Origin: Mesobacillus maritimus
Lineage (GTDB): Bacteria > Bacillota > Bacilli > Bacillales > Cytobacillaceae
Length of the DNA: 64,000 nucleotides
Reading direction: 5' to 3'
NCBI RefSeq assembly: GCF_023715205.1
Contig: NZ_JAMBNR010000018.1
Location: forward strand, 1 to 64,000
Within the stretch, counting starts at the first letter, position 1, and each line of letters starts with the position of its first letter. The notes under the pieces are model-generated. The model worked only from the letters and a program-made list of their open reading frames with translations, was not told the DNA's origin and searched no databases. Positions 16,829 to 27,675 of the stretch are shown here, piece by piece. The position numbers and the translations under genes are program-made.

Positions 16829-17556
16829 ACATCATAAAAGTAAAGAATTATGAAGAAATGAGTCAGAAAGCAGCTGAAATTTTACTAGACAAAGTCCGTC
16901 AGAGTCCGAAAATGAACCTTGGATTGGCTACTGGGGGAACTCCGGTTGGTTTGTATCGTGAGTTGGTACAAGACCATCAACAAAACGGGACGAGTTACAC
17001 ACAAGTCAAAACGTTCAACTTGGATGAATACGTTGGTCTTTCCGGCGACGATCCGAACAGCTACCGTTCTTATATGAATGAAAAATTGTTTAACCATGTG
17101 GATCTTCCACGTGAGAGCACGTTTATTCCTCGCGGGGATACCAATAATCCAGGGCAGGAATGTACGGATTATGAGGCTTTATTGAAAAATCATGGAGGCG
17201 TTGACCTGCAAATTCTCGGCATTGGCTCAAATGGCCATATTGGGTTTAATGAGCCTGGTACTTCGTTTCAGTCCGAAACGCATGTGATTGAGTTAACAGC
17301 ATCCACTCGTGAAGCGAATGCACGCTATTTCAACAGTTTGGATGAGGTTCCTACGCACGCAATTACGATGGGGATTGCAAGCATTATGCGCAGCAAAGAG
17401 ATTCTCTTGCTTGTTTCTGGTGAAAGCAAGCGTGAGGCTTTGGCGCAATTGATGGAAGGAGAAGTTAACGAAAACTTCCCTGCCTCTATTTTAAAAACAC
17501 ACCCATGTGTTACAATTATTGCGGATGAAGCCGCTTTAGGAAAGTTGGCTATCTAG
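16825..17556 (+). CDS. nagB: glucosamine-6-phosphate deaminase
   Basis: NagB converts GlcN-6-P to fructose-6-P and ammonia. The 243-residue protein shows LGLATGGTPVGLY, NLDEYVGL, the catalytic loop LGIGSNGHIGFNEPG and GIASIM. The start is TTG at 16825, giving the usual MNIIKVKNYEEM-like N-terminus; GGAGGA at 16811-16816 is the ribosome site. An ATG at 16783 lies in the same frame but inside nagA with no ribosome site. It overlaps the nagA stop by three bases. Confidence 0.97.
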   Translation: MNIIKVKNYEEMSQKAAEILLDKVRQSPKMNLGLATGGTPVGLYRELVQDHQQNGTSYTQVKTFNLDEYVGLSGDDPNSYRSYMNEKLFNHVDLPRESTFIPRGDTNNPGQECTDYEALLKNHGGVDLQILGIGSNGHIGFNEPGTSFQSETHVIELTASTREANARYFNSLDEVPTHAITMGIASIMRSKEILLLVSGESKREALAQLMEGEVNENFPASILKTHPCVTIIADEAALGKLAI

Positions 17557-17586
17557 TCCGATTCTTTAACGTGAGAAGGGTAAAAA

Positions 17587-18315
17587 ATGATCAATAAGAA
17601 TTTACCAATTCCGATTTATTATCAATTGGCCGAATCCATTCAAAAACAAATCGACAACGGTGAGTTAAAACCGGGAGAATCCCTCCCTTCTGAACGTGAA
17701 TATGCGGAAAAATACAATATTAGCCGGATGACGGCTAGGCAAGCGTTAAACCAACTCGTCAACAATGGCTACCTTTACCGAGTTCAAGGGAAAGGTACGT
17801 TTGTGGCGGAGAAGAAAATGGAGAAACCTTTGATTGGGATCACAAGTTTTACGGAGGATATGTTGGCGCGCGGGTTGAAACCTAGCAGTGAGCTGCTTCA
17901 TTTTGAAATCATTCCCGCACCGCAACAGATCGCCAAACCATTGCAAATCAACGAATATGCTCCTGTTTATGAAATCACGCGCATTCGGTTAGCGGACGCT
18001 GTGCCGATGGCGATTGAAACCAACTACTTTTCGGCGAATTTGGTGAAAGGCTTGACGGAGAAGATTGTCAATCACTCGATTTATGCGTATATGGAAGAGC
18101 AGCTCCAGTTGACGATTGAGCAAGCAACGCAGACGATTGAATCCTCGATCGCCGAGCCAGTCGAAGCTGAGCATCTGCAAATACACTCAGGTGCACCTGT
18201 GATGCGAATTGAACGCATCGCTTTCCTTCAAGATGGCACCCCAGCCGAATACGTCAAATCCACCTACCGCGCCGACCGTTATAAATTTATGGTCCATATG
18301 CAGCGTAATCAATAA
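17587..18315 (+). CDS. nagR: GntR/HutC-family repressor of amino-sugar genes
   Basis: The 242-residue protein has a GntR winged HTH (about 8-75, with SEREYAEKYNISRMTARQALNQLVNNG) and a C-terminal UTRA effector domain (about 90-235), the architecture of B. subtilis NagR/YvoA. That protein binds GlcN-6-P or GlcNAc-6-P and releases dre operators. It is 30 bases after nagB in the same operon, and two dre-like operators occur 2 kb upstream, between nagA and the PTS gene. Confidence 0.95.
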   Translation: MINKNLPIPIYYQLAESIQKQIDNGELKPGESLPSEREYAEKYNISRMTARQALNQLVNNGYLYRVQGKGTFVAEKKMEKPLIGITSFTEDMLARGLKPSSELLHFEIIPAPQQIAKPLQINEYAPVYEITRIRLADAVPMAIETNYFSANLVKGLTEKIVNHSIYAYMEEQLQLTIEQATQTIESSIAEPVEAEHLQIHSGAPVMRIERIAFLQDGTPAEYVKSTYRADRYKFMVHMQRNQ

Positions 18316-18343
18316 AGCTTAACGGCTTTAGGCTAAAATTAGT

Positions 18344-18381
18344 AAAGCTCAGTTCACTTTTTTTGTGGTGAACTGAGCTTT
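18344..18381. terminator. intrinsic terminator after nagR, usable by galM
   Basis: A perfect 14-bp stem (AAAGCTCAGTTCAC / GTGAACTGAGCTTT) with a 10-base loop is followed by a T run on the plus strand; A-rich flanks give a T run on the minus strand as well. Confidence 0.9.
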
Positions 18382-18384
18382 TTT

Positions 18385-18488
18385 TCGACATTTTCCGGGG
18401 CGTCCCTGTGACTTTTTTGAGGTTTTTCGACAAATCCCGGGGCGTCCCTGTGACTTTTTCGGGTACTTTCGACAGCGCTGTGACTTTA
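18385..18488 (+). repeat. family A array, two full units and one truncated unit
   Basis: Units lie at 18385-18420, 18427-18463 and a shortened 18468-18488 (TTCGACAGCGCTGTGACTT). The galM stop codon (18488-18486) is in the last unit. The G+T-rich tract follows at about 18490-18650. Confidence 0.85.
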
Positions 18489-19529
18489 TACGGTAAAACG
18501 CCACTTTGTTTTTGCTTGGTAGGTTTCTCCTTTGTTAAGGATGACTGATGGGAAGTTTGGTTGGTGGATGGCGTCCGGCATGCCTTGGGTTTCTAGGCAT
18601 AAGCCTAAGTATTTTCGTGCTTTTACGCCGCGGATTTCGAAGTCCCCTTCTAACTGGTTGCCTGTATAAAGGACGACAGCTGGTTGATCGGTTTCCACAA
18701 TAAGCGTACGACCGCTCGTCTCATCTTTTAAGACAATTTGTTCATGCTGATTTTCTCCCAATACAAATGGGTGATCATACCCTTTCCCTGCCAATACGTT
18801 TTGCGGGTGCTGAGATTCGACTCCGTCTTTGATCTTTCGTCCAGCAGTAAAATCAAACGGCGTTCCTTCCACAGCAAGTAGCTCCCCTGTTGGAATCAAT
18901 TCAGAGTCAAGCTCGGCAAATTGGTTGCTGTTTACCGTTAATACATGGTCAAGAATCTCGCGTTTCAAATCACCAGATAAGTTAAAATAGGTATGGTTCG
19001 TGACATTCAGTAATGTTCGCTGATCGGATACTCCCTCGTAGGCGAGCTGAAACTCATTATCATTCGTCAGTGTATACGTCACTTTCATGTTCACATTCCC
19101 TGGATAGCCTTCTTCGCCATCCTTACTTAGATATGTAAACACAAGGGCAACAGAATCAGCTTTTTCCACTACCTCCGTCTTCCAAATGATCTTATCAAAG
19201 CCAATTTTTCCACCATGTAAATGGTTCTTGCCATCGTTTTGATCTAACTGATAAACCTGATTATCAAGTTCAAATTCAGCCCCGCTGATTCTTCCAGCTA
19301 CCCTACCAATTACCGCACCGAAATACGGCGAATGGTTCACATAATCGTCTACGGTATCAAAACCTAGGATCACATTTTCCTTTGTTCCCTTCTGGTCAGG
19401 AACAATGATTCTTGAAATGATACAACCATAATCAAGACTGGTCACCTCCATTCCATGATCATTCACCAACGTATAAGCGGTCACGGTTTGACCATTCAAC
19501 ACGCCAAATCTTTCTTGGTATACTCTCAT
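18486..19529 (-). CDS. galM: aldose 1-epimerase (mutarotase)
   Basis: GalM interconverts alpha- and beta-galactose to feed GalK. The 347-residue beta-sandwich enzyme has GAVIGRVAGRIS, NHLHGG, NHTYFNL with the catalytic His near 170-180, DHPFVL, and the catalytic Glu region CLETQGMPDA at the C-terminus. It is last in the minus-strand order GH2-galK-galE-galT-galM. The C-terminal residues are encoded by the family A repeat. Confidence 0.96.
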   Translation of the reverse strand: MRVYQERFGVLNGQTVTAYTLVNDHGMEVTSLDYGCIISRIIVPDQKGTKENVILGFDTVDDYVNHSPYFGAVIGRVAGRISGAEFELDNQVYQLDQNDGKNHLHGGKIGFDKIIWKTEVVEKADSVALVFTYLSKDGEEGYPGNVNMKVTYTLTNDNEFQLAYEGVSDQRTLLNVTNHTYFNLSGDLKREILDHVLTVNSNQFAELDSELIPTGELLAVEGTPFDFTAGRKIKDGVESQHPQNVLAGKGYDHPFVLGENQHEQIVLKDETSGRTLIVETDQPAVVLYTGNQLEGDFEIRGVKARKYLGLCLETQGMPDAIHQPNFPSVILNKGETYQAKTKWRFTV

Positions 19530-19603
19530 TTTAAGAAACTCCTATCTATTAAAAATAAATCCTTCTCTCCGTAAAACAGAGAAAAGGAATAATGGTCCAT
19601 CCT

Positions 19604-21103
19604 TTAAGTGCGCGCAAGTAAATCAGTAAACCGCCGGAATGCCTCTTGTCCAGCCTCATTCCGTTTAAAAACACCGGCGTCTTCTAGCACACGCATGAAC
19701 TTTTGACCAACTTCTTTACGAACAATTTCGGTAATATTCGCTTCAGTTAGTTCGGAGCGATAGTTCTCTTTCATTTCCTCCGCCCATGGTAGATGGTAAC
19801 CAGCGATTTCATGATCTTTACCTAGTAAAAACCTTTCGACTTCAATCAACTCTGTCTTCAACCGTGCCGGCAAGACCGCGAGTCCCATAACCTCAATGAG
19901 TCCGATGTTTTCTTTTTTAATATGATGCACATCGGCATGCGGGTGAAAAATACCAAGTGGAAACTCCTCAGTGGTGCGATTATTCCGAAGCACAAGGTCG
20001 AGCTCAAAGTACCCGTCGCGCATGCGCGCAATTGGCGTGACCGTATTATGGCGTGTCTCACCTGTATACGCTTCAATCTCAACCGCAGGATCACGATAAG
20101 ATTTCCATGTTTCAAAGATAAAATCCGCCGCTTCTACCAACTCGGTCTTGTTTTTACTGCGCAAACGAATAACGGACATCGGCCATTTAACAGTCGCACC
20201 ATGAACCTCCGGAAAACCTTGTAGAGTAAAACCATACTCTTCTTCTGCCTTCGCCATGGCAAATTCATAGTTTCCACCTTGGTAATGGTCATGTGTCAAG
20301 ATCGAACCGCCGACGATTGGTAAATCTGCATTCGAGCCGATAAAATAATGCGGAAACTGTTCGACAAACTCTAGCAAGCGCACAAAGCCTCCACGATCAA
20401 TTTTCATGTCGCGATGCTCACCAGATAATAAAATGCAATGCTCATTATAATATACATATGGTGAATATTGAAAATACCAATCTTCATTTGCTAACTCCAC
20501 TCGAATCATCCGGTGGTTTGAGCGGGCTGGATGTCCAATCCGACCAGCATAGCCTTCATTCTCCACACATAGAAGGCACTCTGGATAATGAGCTGCCGTT
20601 TTTTTCAGTTCCTTTTCTAACGCAATTTGCTTCGGATCTTTCTCCGGCTTAGAGAGGTTAATCGTAATGTCCAGCTCCCCATAAGCTGTATCGGCCTTGT
20701 AGTGGATGTTTTTCGAAATTCGCTGTATTTGTATATAATTGCTTTTTTGGCTTAATTGATAAAAATATTCTGTCGCTTCTTTAGGAGAATTCTCATAGCG
20801 CTGATAAAATTCACGGTTCACTTCGGATGGCCGAGCTAGAAAGACGTTCATGATTTGGCTTGCGAGAATTTCTTTTTTATCGAATAAATCTGGAATGACC
20901 TTTGCAGAAACTGCATATTCAACAAGCTCATCCAGCAGTTCAGGTATTTCCTTCTCGCTTTCTCCCTCTACCTCAGCCGGAAACGAATCTAGTCCTAAGT
21001 GCGACAAGACCTGGTTTCGAGCATAAATTTTATCTTCAGGCTGGATCAAACCAGCGTTCACTCCTTGCTGAACCAGCTCTTGTAAGGCTGAATAAATCCT
21101 CAT
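19604..21103 (-). CDS. galT: UDP-glucose--hexose-1-phosphate uridylyltransferase, Firmicutes type
   Basis: GalT exchanges galactose-1-P and UDP-glucose in the Leloir pathway. The 499-residue length and sequence are those of the GalT2 class of Firmicutes (about 490-510 residues), not the 350-residue E. coli class. Landmarks are RIGHPARSNHRMI, GGSILTHDHYQGG (the active-site His region) and HPHADVHHIKKENIGLIEVMGLA. It follows galE by 12 bases, indicating one operon. Confidence 0.96.
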   Translation of the reverse strand: MRIYSALQELVQQGVNAGLIQPEDKIYARNQVLSHLGLDSFPAEVEGESEKEIPELLDELVEYAVSAKVIPDLFDKKEILASQIMNVFLARPSEVNREFYQRYENSPKEATEYFYQLSQKSNYIQIQRISKNIHYKADTAYGELDITINLSKPEKDPKQIALEKELKKTAAHYPECLLCVENEGYAGRIGHPARSNHRMIRVELANEDWYFQYSPYVYYNEHCILLSGEHRDMKIDRGGFVRLLEFVEQFPHYFIGSNADLPIVGGSILTHDHYQGGNYEFAMAKAEEEYGFTLQGFPEVHGATVKWPMSVIRLRSKNKTELVEAADFIFETWKSYRDPAVEIEAYTGETRHNTVTPIARMRDGYFELDLVLRNNRTTEEFPLGIFHPHADVHHIKKENIGLIEVMGLAVLPARLKTELIEVERFLLGKDHEIAGYHLPWAEEMKENYRSELTEANITEIVRKEVGQKFMRVLEDAGVFKRNEAGQEAFRRFTDLLART

Positions 21104-21115
21104 TGAAGATCCCTC

Positions 21116-22105
21116 CTAATCGTTGTAGCCGTTGGGATTTGCTTGATGCCAGTTCCAAGCATCTCGAATAATTTGCTGAATATCGTTGCGTTTCGGCTCC
21201 CAACCAAGAACTTCCTTCGCTTTGGCTGAAGAAGCAATTAAGCTGCTTGGGTCCCCTGCTCTCCTGTCCGCGACTATCGCTGGAATGCTGTGTCCTGTTA
21301 CTTCACGAGCAGTTTCAATGATTTCTTTTACCGAAAAGCCTTGGTTTGAGCCGAGATTGAACACATTGCTTTCGCCACCGTTCTGCAAATACGTTAACGC
21401 TAAAAGATGGGCATCAATTAAATCTTCCACATGGATATAATCGCGGATACACGTGCCGTCCGGTGTATCATAGTCATTGCCAAATACGGAAATAGATTCA
21501 CGCTGACCAAGCGCAACCTGCAACACAACTGGAATCAGATGCGTTTCTGGATGATGGTCCTCACCAATTTCCCCTGTTGACCTTGCTCCAGCGACATTAA
21601 AATAGCGCAACGATACAAATTTGATTCCATAGGCGTGATCACACCATTTCATCATTTTTTCCATTGTCAACTTCGTTTCACCATATGCATTAGTTGGAAT
21701 GGTTGGCATATCCTCAGTAATCGGCATCACTTCTTGCTCACCATAAGTCGCAGCCGTAGAAGAAAACACAATGTTTTTAACGCCATATTCATTCATAACC
21801 TCAAGTAAAACTTGAGTACCGTAGACATTATTATCATAGTACTTAATCGGGTTTGTCATCGATTCCCCCACTAATGAACTAGCCGCGAAATGAATCACAC
21901 CCTCAATGTTCTCTTTTTGGAAAACATCTTGTAAAAATGCTTTATCGCGAATGTCTCCTTGGTAAAACTTCGCCTTCGGATGAAGAGCCTTCTCGTGGCC
22001 TGTAAGTAAATTATCAACGACAACCACATCATGATCTTGATCAATCAACTGATAGACAGCATGTGAACCAATATATCCGGCCCCACCTAAAACTAAAATA
22101 CTCAT
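21116..22105 (-). CDS. galE: UDP-glucose 4-epimerase
   Basis: The 329-residue extended short-chain dehydrogenase has the NAD motif GGAGYIGS at the N-terminus, catalytic Ser/Thr in [22 protein letters not shown] (Y-x3-K) and FNVAGA. It regenerates UDP-glucose from UDP-galactose. ATG 22105 has GGAGG seven bases before it; a GTG one codon earlier is less likely. It starts two bases after the galK stop. Confidence 0.96.
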   Translation of the reverse strand: MSILVLGGAGYIGSHAVYQLIDQDHDVVVVDNLLTGHEKALHPKAKFYQGDIRDKAFLQDVFQKENIEGVIHFAASSLVGESMTNPIKYYDNNVYGTQVLLEVMNEYGVKNIVFSSTAATYGEQEVMPITEDMPTIPTNAYGETKLTMEKMMKWCDHAYGIKFVSLRYFNVAGARSTGEIGEDHHPETHLIPVVLQVALGQRESISVFGNDYDTPDGTCIRDYIHVEDLIDAHLLALTYLQNGGESNVFNLGSNQGFSVKEIIETAREVTGHSIPAIVADRRAGDPSSLIASSAKAKEVLGWEPKRNDIQQIIRDAWNWHQANPNGYND

Positions 22106-22107
22106 CA

Positions 22108-23292
22108 CTAGACCTCCGTCGTTATTTCCTTCGCTCCGTCTCCAATACTTGCCACATAAAATGTCGCTTCGTAGCCGACTTTCTCTTTATATTCCTTGGC
22201 TACTTCCTCAATAAATTCATCTATTTGTGCTGTTTTTACAATCGCGATTGCACAGCCGCCAAAGCCAGCTCCCGTCATGCGGGCACCAAGTGTTCCTGGT
22301 TGTTTCCACGAGGCCTCCGCCAATGTATCTAACTCAAGACCTGTGACTTCATAATCGTCACGTAACGAAAGATGGGAAGCATTCATTAAGGCGCCAAAAT
22401 TCTCAAGCTCCCCTGCTTGAAGGGCTTTTAGCGCTTTTAACGTACGTTGGTTCTCATAAACCGCATGCTTCGCTCTCCGCTCCAGCACATCATCATTAAT
22501 TAAATGTCTGTTATCTTCGAATTCTTGTTCCGATAAATCACCAAGCTCTTTGATAGGGAGCTTCGTTTGAAGCCTAGCAAGTGCTTCTTCACATTCGCTG
22601 CGACGCTCATTGTATTTTGAATCAGCAAGCTCTCGCCGCTTGTTCGTATTCATAATAATGATTTGGTAATCAGTTAAATTTAGTGGTGCATACTGATAAT
22701 TCAACGTATGGCAATCGAGTAGAATTCCACAATCTTTCTTTCCCATGCCAACCGCAAATTGATCCATAATCCCACTATTAACGCCGATAAATTCGTTTTC
22801 TACCTTCTTACCAAGACGTACGAGCTCTAAGCGAGGGAACTCTAAACCAAACATTTCATTCACAATGACACCAATCAGCATTTCAAGCGAAGCGGATGAA
22901 GACAAACCTGCTCCGTTTGGGATATCCCCGTAAACAAGAACTTCAAACCCACTCGAAAGTTTCTCCCCTGCTTCCTGAATATAACGGACCATCCCTTTCG
23001 GATAGTTTGCCCAGCCGTGACTTTTCTCGTAATCTAGTTCATTAAGTGAAAACTCAATCGTTCCGTCTTCAGGAAAGTTTAGGGAGTACAAGCGAATCAG
23101 TTGATCCTCACGTTTTCGTGCGACTCCATAAGTTCCGAACGTAATCGCACTCGGAAATACATGTCCGCCATTGTAATCAGTATGCTCCCCAATCAAGTTG
23201 ATTCTGCCTGGTGAAAAAAATAGCCGGATGTTCGCCTTGTCTTCATTCGGGAATATCTCATGAAATTTCGACGTAAGAAATTCCTTATTCAT
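22108..23292 (-). CDS. galK: galactokinase
   Basis: GalK phosphorylates galactose at C1 with ATP. The 394-residue GHMP kinase has the galactokinase signature [15 protein letters not shown] (near 29-43), the ATP loop [11 protein letters not shown] (about 124-134) and [15 protein letters not shown] near the C-terminus. First Leloir gene after the GH2 enzyme, 80 bases downstream of it. Confidence 0.97.
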   Translation of the reverse strand: MNKEFLTSKFHEIFPNEDKANIRLFFSPGRINLIGEHTDYNGGHVFPSAITFGTYGVARKREDQLIRLYSLNFPEDGTIEFSLNELDYEKSHGWANYPKGMVRYIQEAGEKLSSGFEVLVYGDIPNGAGLSSSASLEMLIGVIVNEMFGLEFPRLELVRLGKKVENEFIGVNSGIMDQFAVGMGKKDCGILLDCHTLNYQYAPLNLTDYQIIIMNTNKRRELADSKYNERRSECEEALARLQTKLPIKELGDLSEQEFEDNRHLINDDVLERRAKHAVYENQRTLKALKALQAGELENFGALMNASHLSLRDDYEVTGLELDTLAEASWKQPGTLGARMTGAGFGGCAIAIVKTAQIDEFIEEVAKEYKEKVGYEATFYVASIGDGAKEITTEV

Positions 23293-23371
23293 ACCATAAA
23301 TCCCCTCTCCACTAGATGTTCTTTCAAAAGGGAGCAGGACACCTCTACCCGCTCCTATTCGTTTTTAACGT

Positions 23372-25168
23372 TTAAATTGTTCTTGGATGATACATATCGT
23401 TGATCTTCTTAATTTTAGCTAAATCACATTTCGGTTTGCGGTCATAAGTCAGCAGTCCATTAATCTCTTGCTCCACATCTGTCAGCTGCGTATAGCAATA
23501 GCCGTATAAAATCTTTGAGCTATAAACAGCTTCCATAATGCGCTGATAATCTTCAAGAAATTCTTTTGCATCTGCAACCGACGTATATCCCCAACCAGCA
23601 TCTTCACCCACTTTAAAACCAATGCCGCCAAACTCTGTTAAGAGGATCGGTTCTCCTTCATGCTTGAAGCCATTTGCATAAATCGATCTTGCTGCTGGTT
23701 TAGATGCAAGAATCGCATCTTTTGTTGCTAAATCTTCTTGATATTGAGCGTACTTCGCTTTTTCGTCTGCGCCGCCATGATTGTAGTTATGAATCGCGCA
23801 AATATCCGTTTTCGTTAGTTCCCATCCATCATTGGAAATCACAGGGCGTGTTGGATCAAGTGAATGAATCAAATGGTACATCGCCAACGAATGATTTTGC
23901 TGTTGGCGGTTGTCACGAACATTGGGAATGCCCCAGCTTTCATTCAACGGCACCCATGCGACAATGCTCGGATGATTATAATCGCGTTCAATGATTTCAA
24001 TCCATTCTTTGGTTAGTCTTGCGGCTGCATCCTCATTGTAAGAAGGAGATGCTGCGCATTCACCCCACACAAGGAATCCTAACTTGTCGGACCAATATAA
24101 AAAGCGAGGGTCTTCAACTTTTTGGTGTTTTCGGCAGCCATTGAATCCCATTTCTTTCGCAAGCTCGATATCCTTTTTCAAGTCCTCATCCGTTGGTGCC
24201 GTTAACAATCCTTCTTTCCAATATCCTTGGTCAAGCACAAGCTTTTGGTAGTATGGACGGTTGTTTAAGTACACCATGCCGTTTTCGGTATGAACCTTTC
24301 TCATCCCAAAGTAAGTTTCCACAACATCGCATACTGTGTCTTGGTCACGAACAGTAATTTTAACATCAAATAAATTAGGATTTTCCGGAGTCCAGTTCCA
24401 GCCATCATGATGGAAGCTTGTACGGAAAATTTTATGATTATAAAGATCAAACGAACGTTTCGTATTTTTATATTGAGTGGTAATTCGGTCATTGATTACG
24501 AGCTCGCCTTTAAATGAAATCTCAAACTGTACGTCTTTATTGGCAAAATCACCATTAAGCTCAAATTCAACGTCTACAGCACCCTTGTCCACATCTGGTG
24601 TAAACCGAAGTTTTGAAAGATGTGTTGGATGAACAGCTTCCAGCCAAACAGTCTGCCAAATACCAGTTGTTCTTGTATACCAAATACTATCCGATTGCTC
24701 AATCCAAAACTGCTTTCCGCGCGGAATCGTTTCATCGGTGGAGGGATCTTCTACTTTCACGACGACCGTTTGCTTTCCATGAACAAGCTCATTGGTAATA
24801 TCAAAGCTAAAACCAACATTTCCGCCCTCATGGAAGCCAACAAACTGTTCATTCACATATACCCAAGCACGGTAATCAACGGCACCAAAATGAAGAATGA
24901 CACGATTGCCTTGCCAATCTGCCGGAATGTCGATTTCACGTTTATACCAAACAACATCATGAAAACTAGGATCATGGATGCCGCTTAACTCGGTTTGATA
25001 AGCAAATGGCACTTGGATTTCTTTATCAAACGCATTACTCGTGTTTTTGAACCATTTTTGCTCTGTGCCAATCTTGTCATCATCAAAGGCAAACTCCCAT
25101 ACTCCATTTAAATTTAGCCACTCTTTCCGAACCATTTGTGGTCTTGGATACTCTTGACGATAGGTCAT
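23372..25168 (-). CDS. glycoside hydrolase family 2 protein, probable beta-galactosidase
   Basis: The 598-residue cytoplasmic enzyme has GH2 layout: sugar-binding jelly roll (about 1-180), Ig-like domain (about 185-285) and TIM barrel (about 290-598). The acid/base Glu lies in VPLNESWG and the nucleophile in LLTEFGG. It lacks a signal peptide and the extra C-terminal domains of LacZ. GH2 covers galactosidase, glucuronidase and mannosidase activities; placement directly before galKETM favours a galactosidase acting on imported oligosaccharides. A promoter with two 9-bp operator-like sites and a cre site precedes it. Confidence 0.88.
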   Translation of the reverse strand: MTYRQEYPRPQMVRKEWLNLNGVWEFAFDDDKIGTEQKWFKNTSNAFDKEIQVPFAYQTELSGIHDPSFHDVVWYKREIDIPADWQGNRVILHFGAVDYRAWVYVNEQFVGFHEGGNVGFSFDITNELVHGKQTVVVKVEDPSTDETIPRGKQFWIEQSDSIWYTRTTGIWQTVWLEAVHPTHLSKLRFTPDVDKGAVDVEFELNGDFANKDVQFEISFKGELVINDRITTQYKNTKRSFDLYNHKIFRTSFHHDGWNWTPENPNLFDVKITVRDQDTVCDVVETYFGMRKVHTENGMVYLNNRPYYQKLVLDQGYWKEGLLTAPTDEDLKKDIELAKEMGFNGCRKHQKVEDPRFLYWSDKLGFLVWGECAASPSYNEDAAARLTKEWIEIIERDYNHPSIVAWVPLNESWGIPNVRDNRQQQNHSLAMYHLIHSLDPTRPVISNDGWELTKTDICAIHNYNHGGADEKAKYAQYQEDLATKDAILASKPAARSIYANGFKHEGEPILLTEFGGIGFKVGEDAGWGYTSVADAKEFLEDYQRIMEAVYSSKILYGYCYTQLTDVEQEINGLLTYDRKPKCDLAKIKKINDMYHPRTI

Positions 25169-25218
25169 TTGTTTCCTCTCCTTTTGTATATCAAAGTAAG
25201 TTTTTACTCTTCATTCAC

Positions 25219-25302
25219 TGAAAGCGCTTTACACTCATTTTAGTCTAATGGTAAAAAACAGTCAATGGTTTTACTAAAATTACAACTAAATAATTTACTA
25301 AA
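25219..25302 (-). promoter_or_regulatory. GH2-gal operon promoter with paired operators and cre
   Basis: On the minus strand TTGACT (25265-25260) and TAAAAT (25242-25237) are 17 bases apart. TTTACTAAA occurs at 25270-25278 and again at 25294-25302, 24 bases apart, just above the -35. A cre, TGAAAGCGCTTTAC, at 25219-25232 overlaps the expected start. The same arrangement and spacing recurs before the binding-protein gene at 30919-31004. Confidence 0.8.
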
Positions 25303-25593
25303 AAGCTTGTGGTTTGATTCATTAGGCTATTTTGTTCGTTCCAAAGTCTTAAAGTTTGAGTGTATATTTTAAAGTGGCTACTCGTAATTAAGAGAATCTT
25401 TAAAGGAAGAAAAACATCTATTTTCACTAGCTCTAGCGGCCTGTAGAGATTTCCATCGTTCTGATTTTCATTTCTCTGGTGAGCAAGGAACGAAAAATCT
25501 GTAGTTTTTACTGTCTCCTATACCACTTCTATTTTGGACTTACATAGTTCTTCTTAGGCTTTCCTTCTTGCCCTTAAAAATGGGGCTTACACA
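25303..25593. other. intergenic region, no gene supported
   Basis: AT-rich sequence between the LacI-type gene and the GH2 promoter. A 60-codon open frame (25245-25427) overlaps the promoter and looks spurious. No further motif recognised. Confidence 0.5.
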
Positions 25594-25634
25594 GAAAAAA
25601 AGAGGCTAATCTCATGCATTGAGAGAAGCCTCTT
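25594..25634 (-). terminator. intrinsic terminator after the LacI-type regulator
   Basis: AGAGGCT / AGCCTCT arms (25601-25607, 25627-25633) with an inner CTCATGCATTGAG stem are followed on the minus strand by seven T. Confidence 0.8.
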
Positions 25635-25636
25635 TA

Positions 25637-26671
<1,035 letters not shown>

Positions 26672-26682
26672 ACAATACACTA

Positions 26683-27636
26683 TTATTTTTCGGCTATTTT
26701 TAATCCGTTCTCAACTTCTTCTACTTTTATAAAAAGTGGGCGTTCACTGCCATGCGGTGTGTCTGGATAATGCGTACAAATATAAAGCTGCCCATTTAAA
26801 TCCCGAAATAGACTAGAATGTCCCGCATTTCGGTCTAGAAGCAACTTCTCATCATGCTCCCACTCGCCAGTGATGTTTCCATTCTTCGACCTTGCAACTG
26901 CAACTGTATAACCGCCAAGACCTGCGTCCCCGTAGTTTGGAACAGAGTAGCTGGACCATAGAAGAATGAGTTCACCATTCTTAGCTTTGTACAAAAACGG
27001 TGCATCCGTTAGATAGCCTGTTTTTTCAATCCGTGGGTCACCAAATTTCCGAATCCAAGGCATGTTAGCCGCATTTAGGATTTCAATAGGTTCGCCAACA
27101 GCCGTTTTCAGGTCTTTCGACAAGCGGATTGCTTTAATGCGACCTTCGAACAGTTGAGTCCATTCATGGCAAAAGACCATCCAGCGTTCGCCATTTTCGT
27201 CTTCATAATAAGTCCCATCTAAGCATTCCCATCCATCTGGGGTGATGCTCCCCTCACTATGCGGAATATATGGACCCGCCGGATGGTCGGCGACTAGGAT
27301 CCCCGTTCCGCGATGTTCACCAATTCCACCTTTGAAAGATGCGAACATATAAAAGCGCTCATCGATTTCAAACACTTCTGGCGCCCAGTAATGCCTCACA
27401 CCCCAAAACCCTTTCGGAGGATCAAATGCAACATACGGACCTTCCCAATCTTCAAGATTCTTTCCTATATAAACCTCAAAAATTGGGTCTTTGTCGCCAC
27501 ATCCATCCGCGAAGGTTGTGCCAAATAAATAGTACTTCTGTTCTTCATGAGACGTGAAGATAAAGGGATCTCTCATATGAATTTGTTCTCTTTTTACCTT
27601 TTTAACCGCTCTGAACCCTGTTTTCACCTTACTCAC
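26683..27636 (-). CDS. glycoside hydrolase family 43-type protein
   Basis: The 317-residue protein has no signal peptide and looks like a five-bladed beta-propeller of clan GH-F: RDPFIF supplies the base Asp near residue 23, HYWAPEVF near 86-93, and DGTYYEDENGERWMVFCHEW in the middle, where the general acid Glu lies. The family includes arabinosidases, xylosidases and galactanases. No arabinose or xylose catabolic genes adjoin it, while Leloir genes do, so a galactose-containing or mixed oligosaccharide is the likely substrate. It is cotranscribed with the ABC permeases. Confidence 0.85.
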   Translation of the reverse strand: MSKVKTGFRAVKKVKREQIHMRDPFIFTSHEEQKYYLFGTTFADGCGDKDPIFEVYIGKNLEDWEGPYVAFDPPKGFWGVRHYWAPEVFEIDERFYMFASFKGGIGEHRGTGILVADHPAGPYIPHSEGSITPDGWECLDGTYYEDENGERWMVFCHEWTQLFEGRIKAIRLSKDLKTAVGEPIEILNAANMPWIRKFGDPRIEKTGYLTDAPFLYKAKNGELILLWSSYSVPNYGDAGLGGYTVAVARSKNGNITGEWEHDEKLLLDRNAGHSSLFRDLNGQLYICTHYPDTPHGSERPLFIKVEEVENGLKIAEK

Positions 27637-27675
27637 CTTCTATTTTATTCGCTAGTTAATGCTTCCGTCCAATTT

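Noticed and set aside
25245-25427. 60-codon frame between the LacI-type and GH2 genes
   Set aside because: It runs through the promoter and paired operators; composition is that of AT-rich noncoding DNA.
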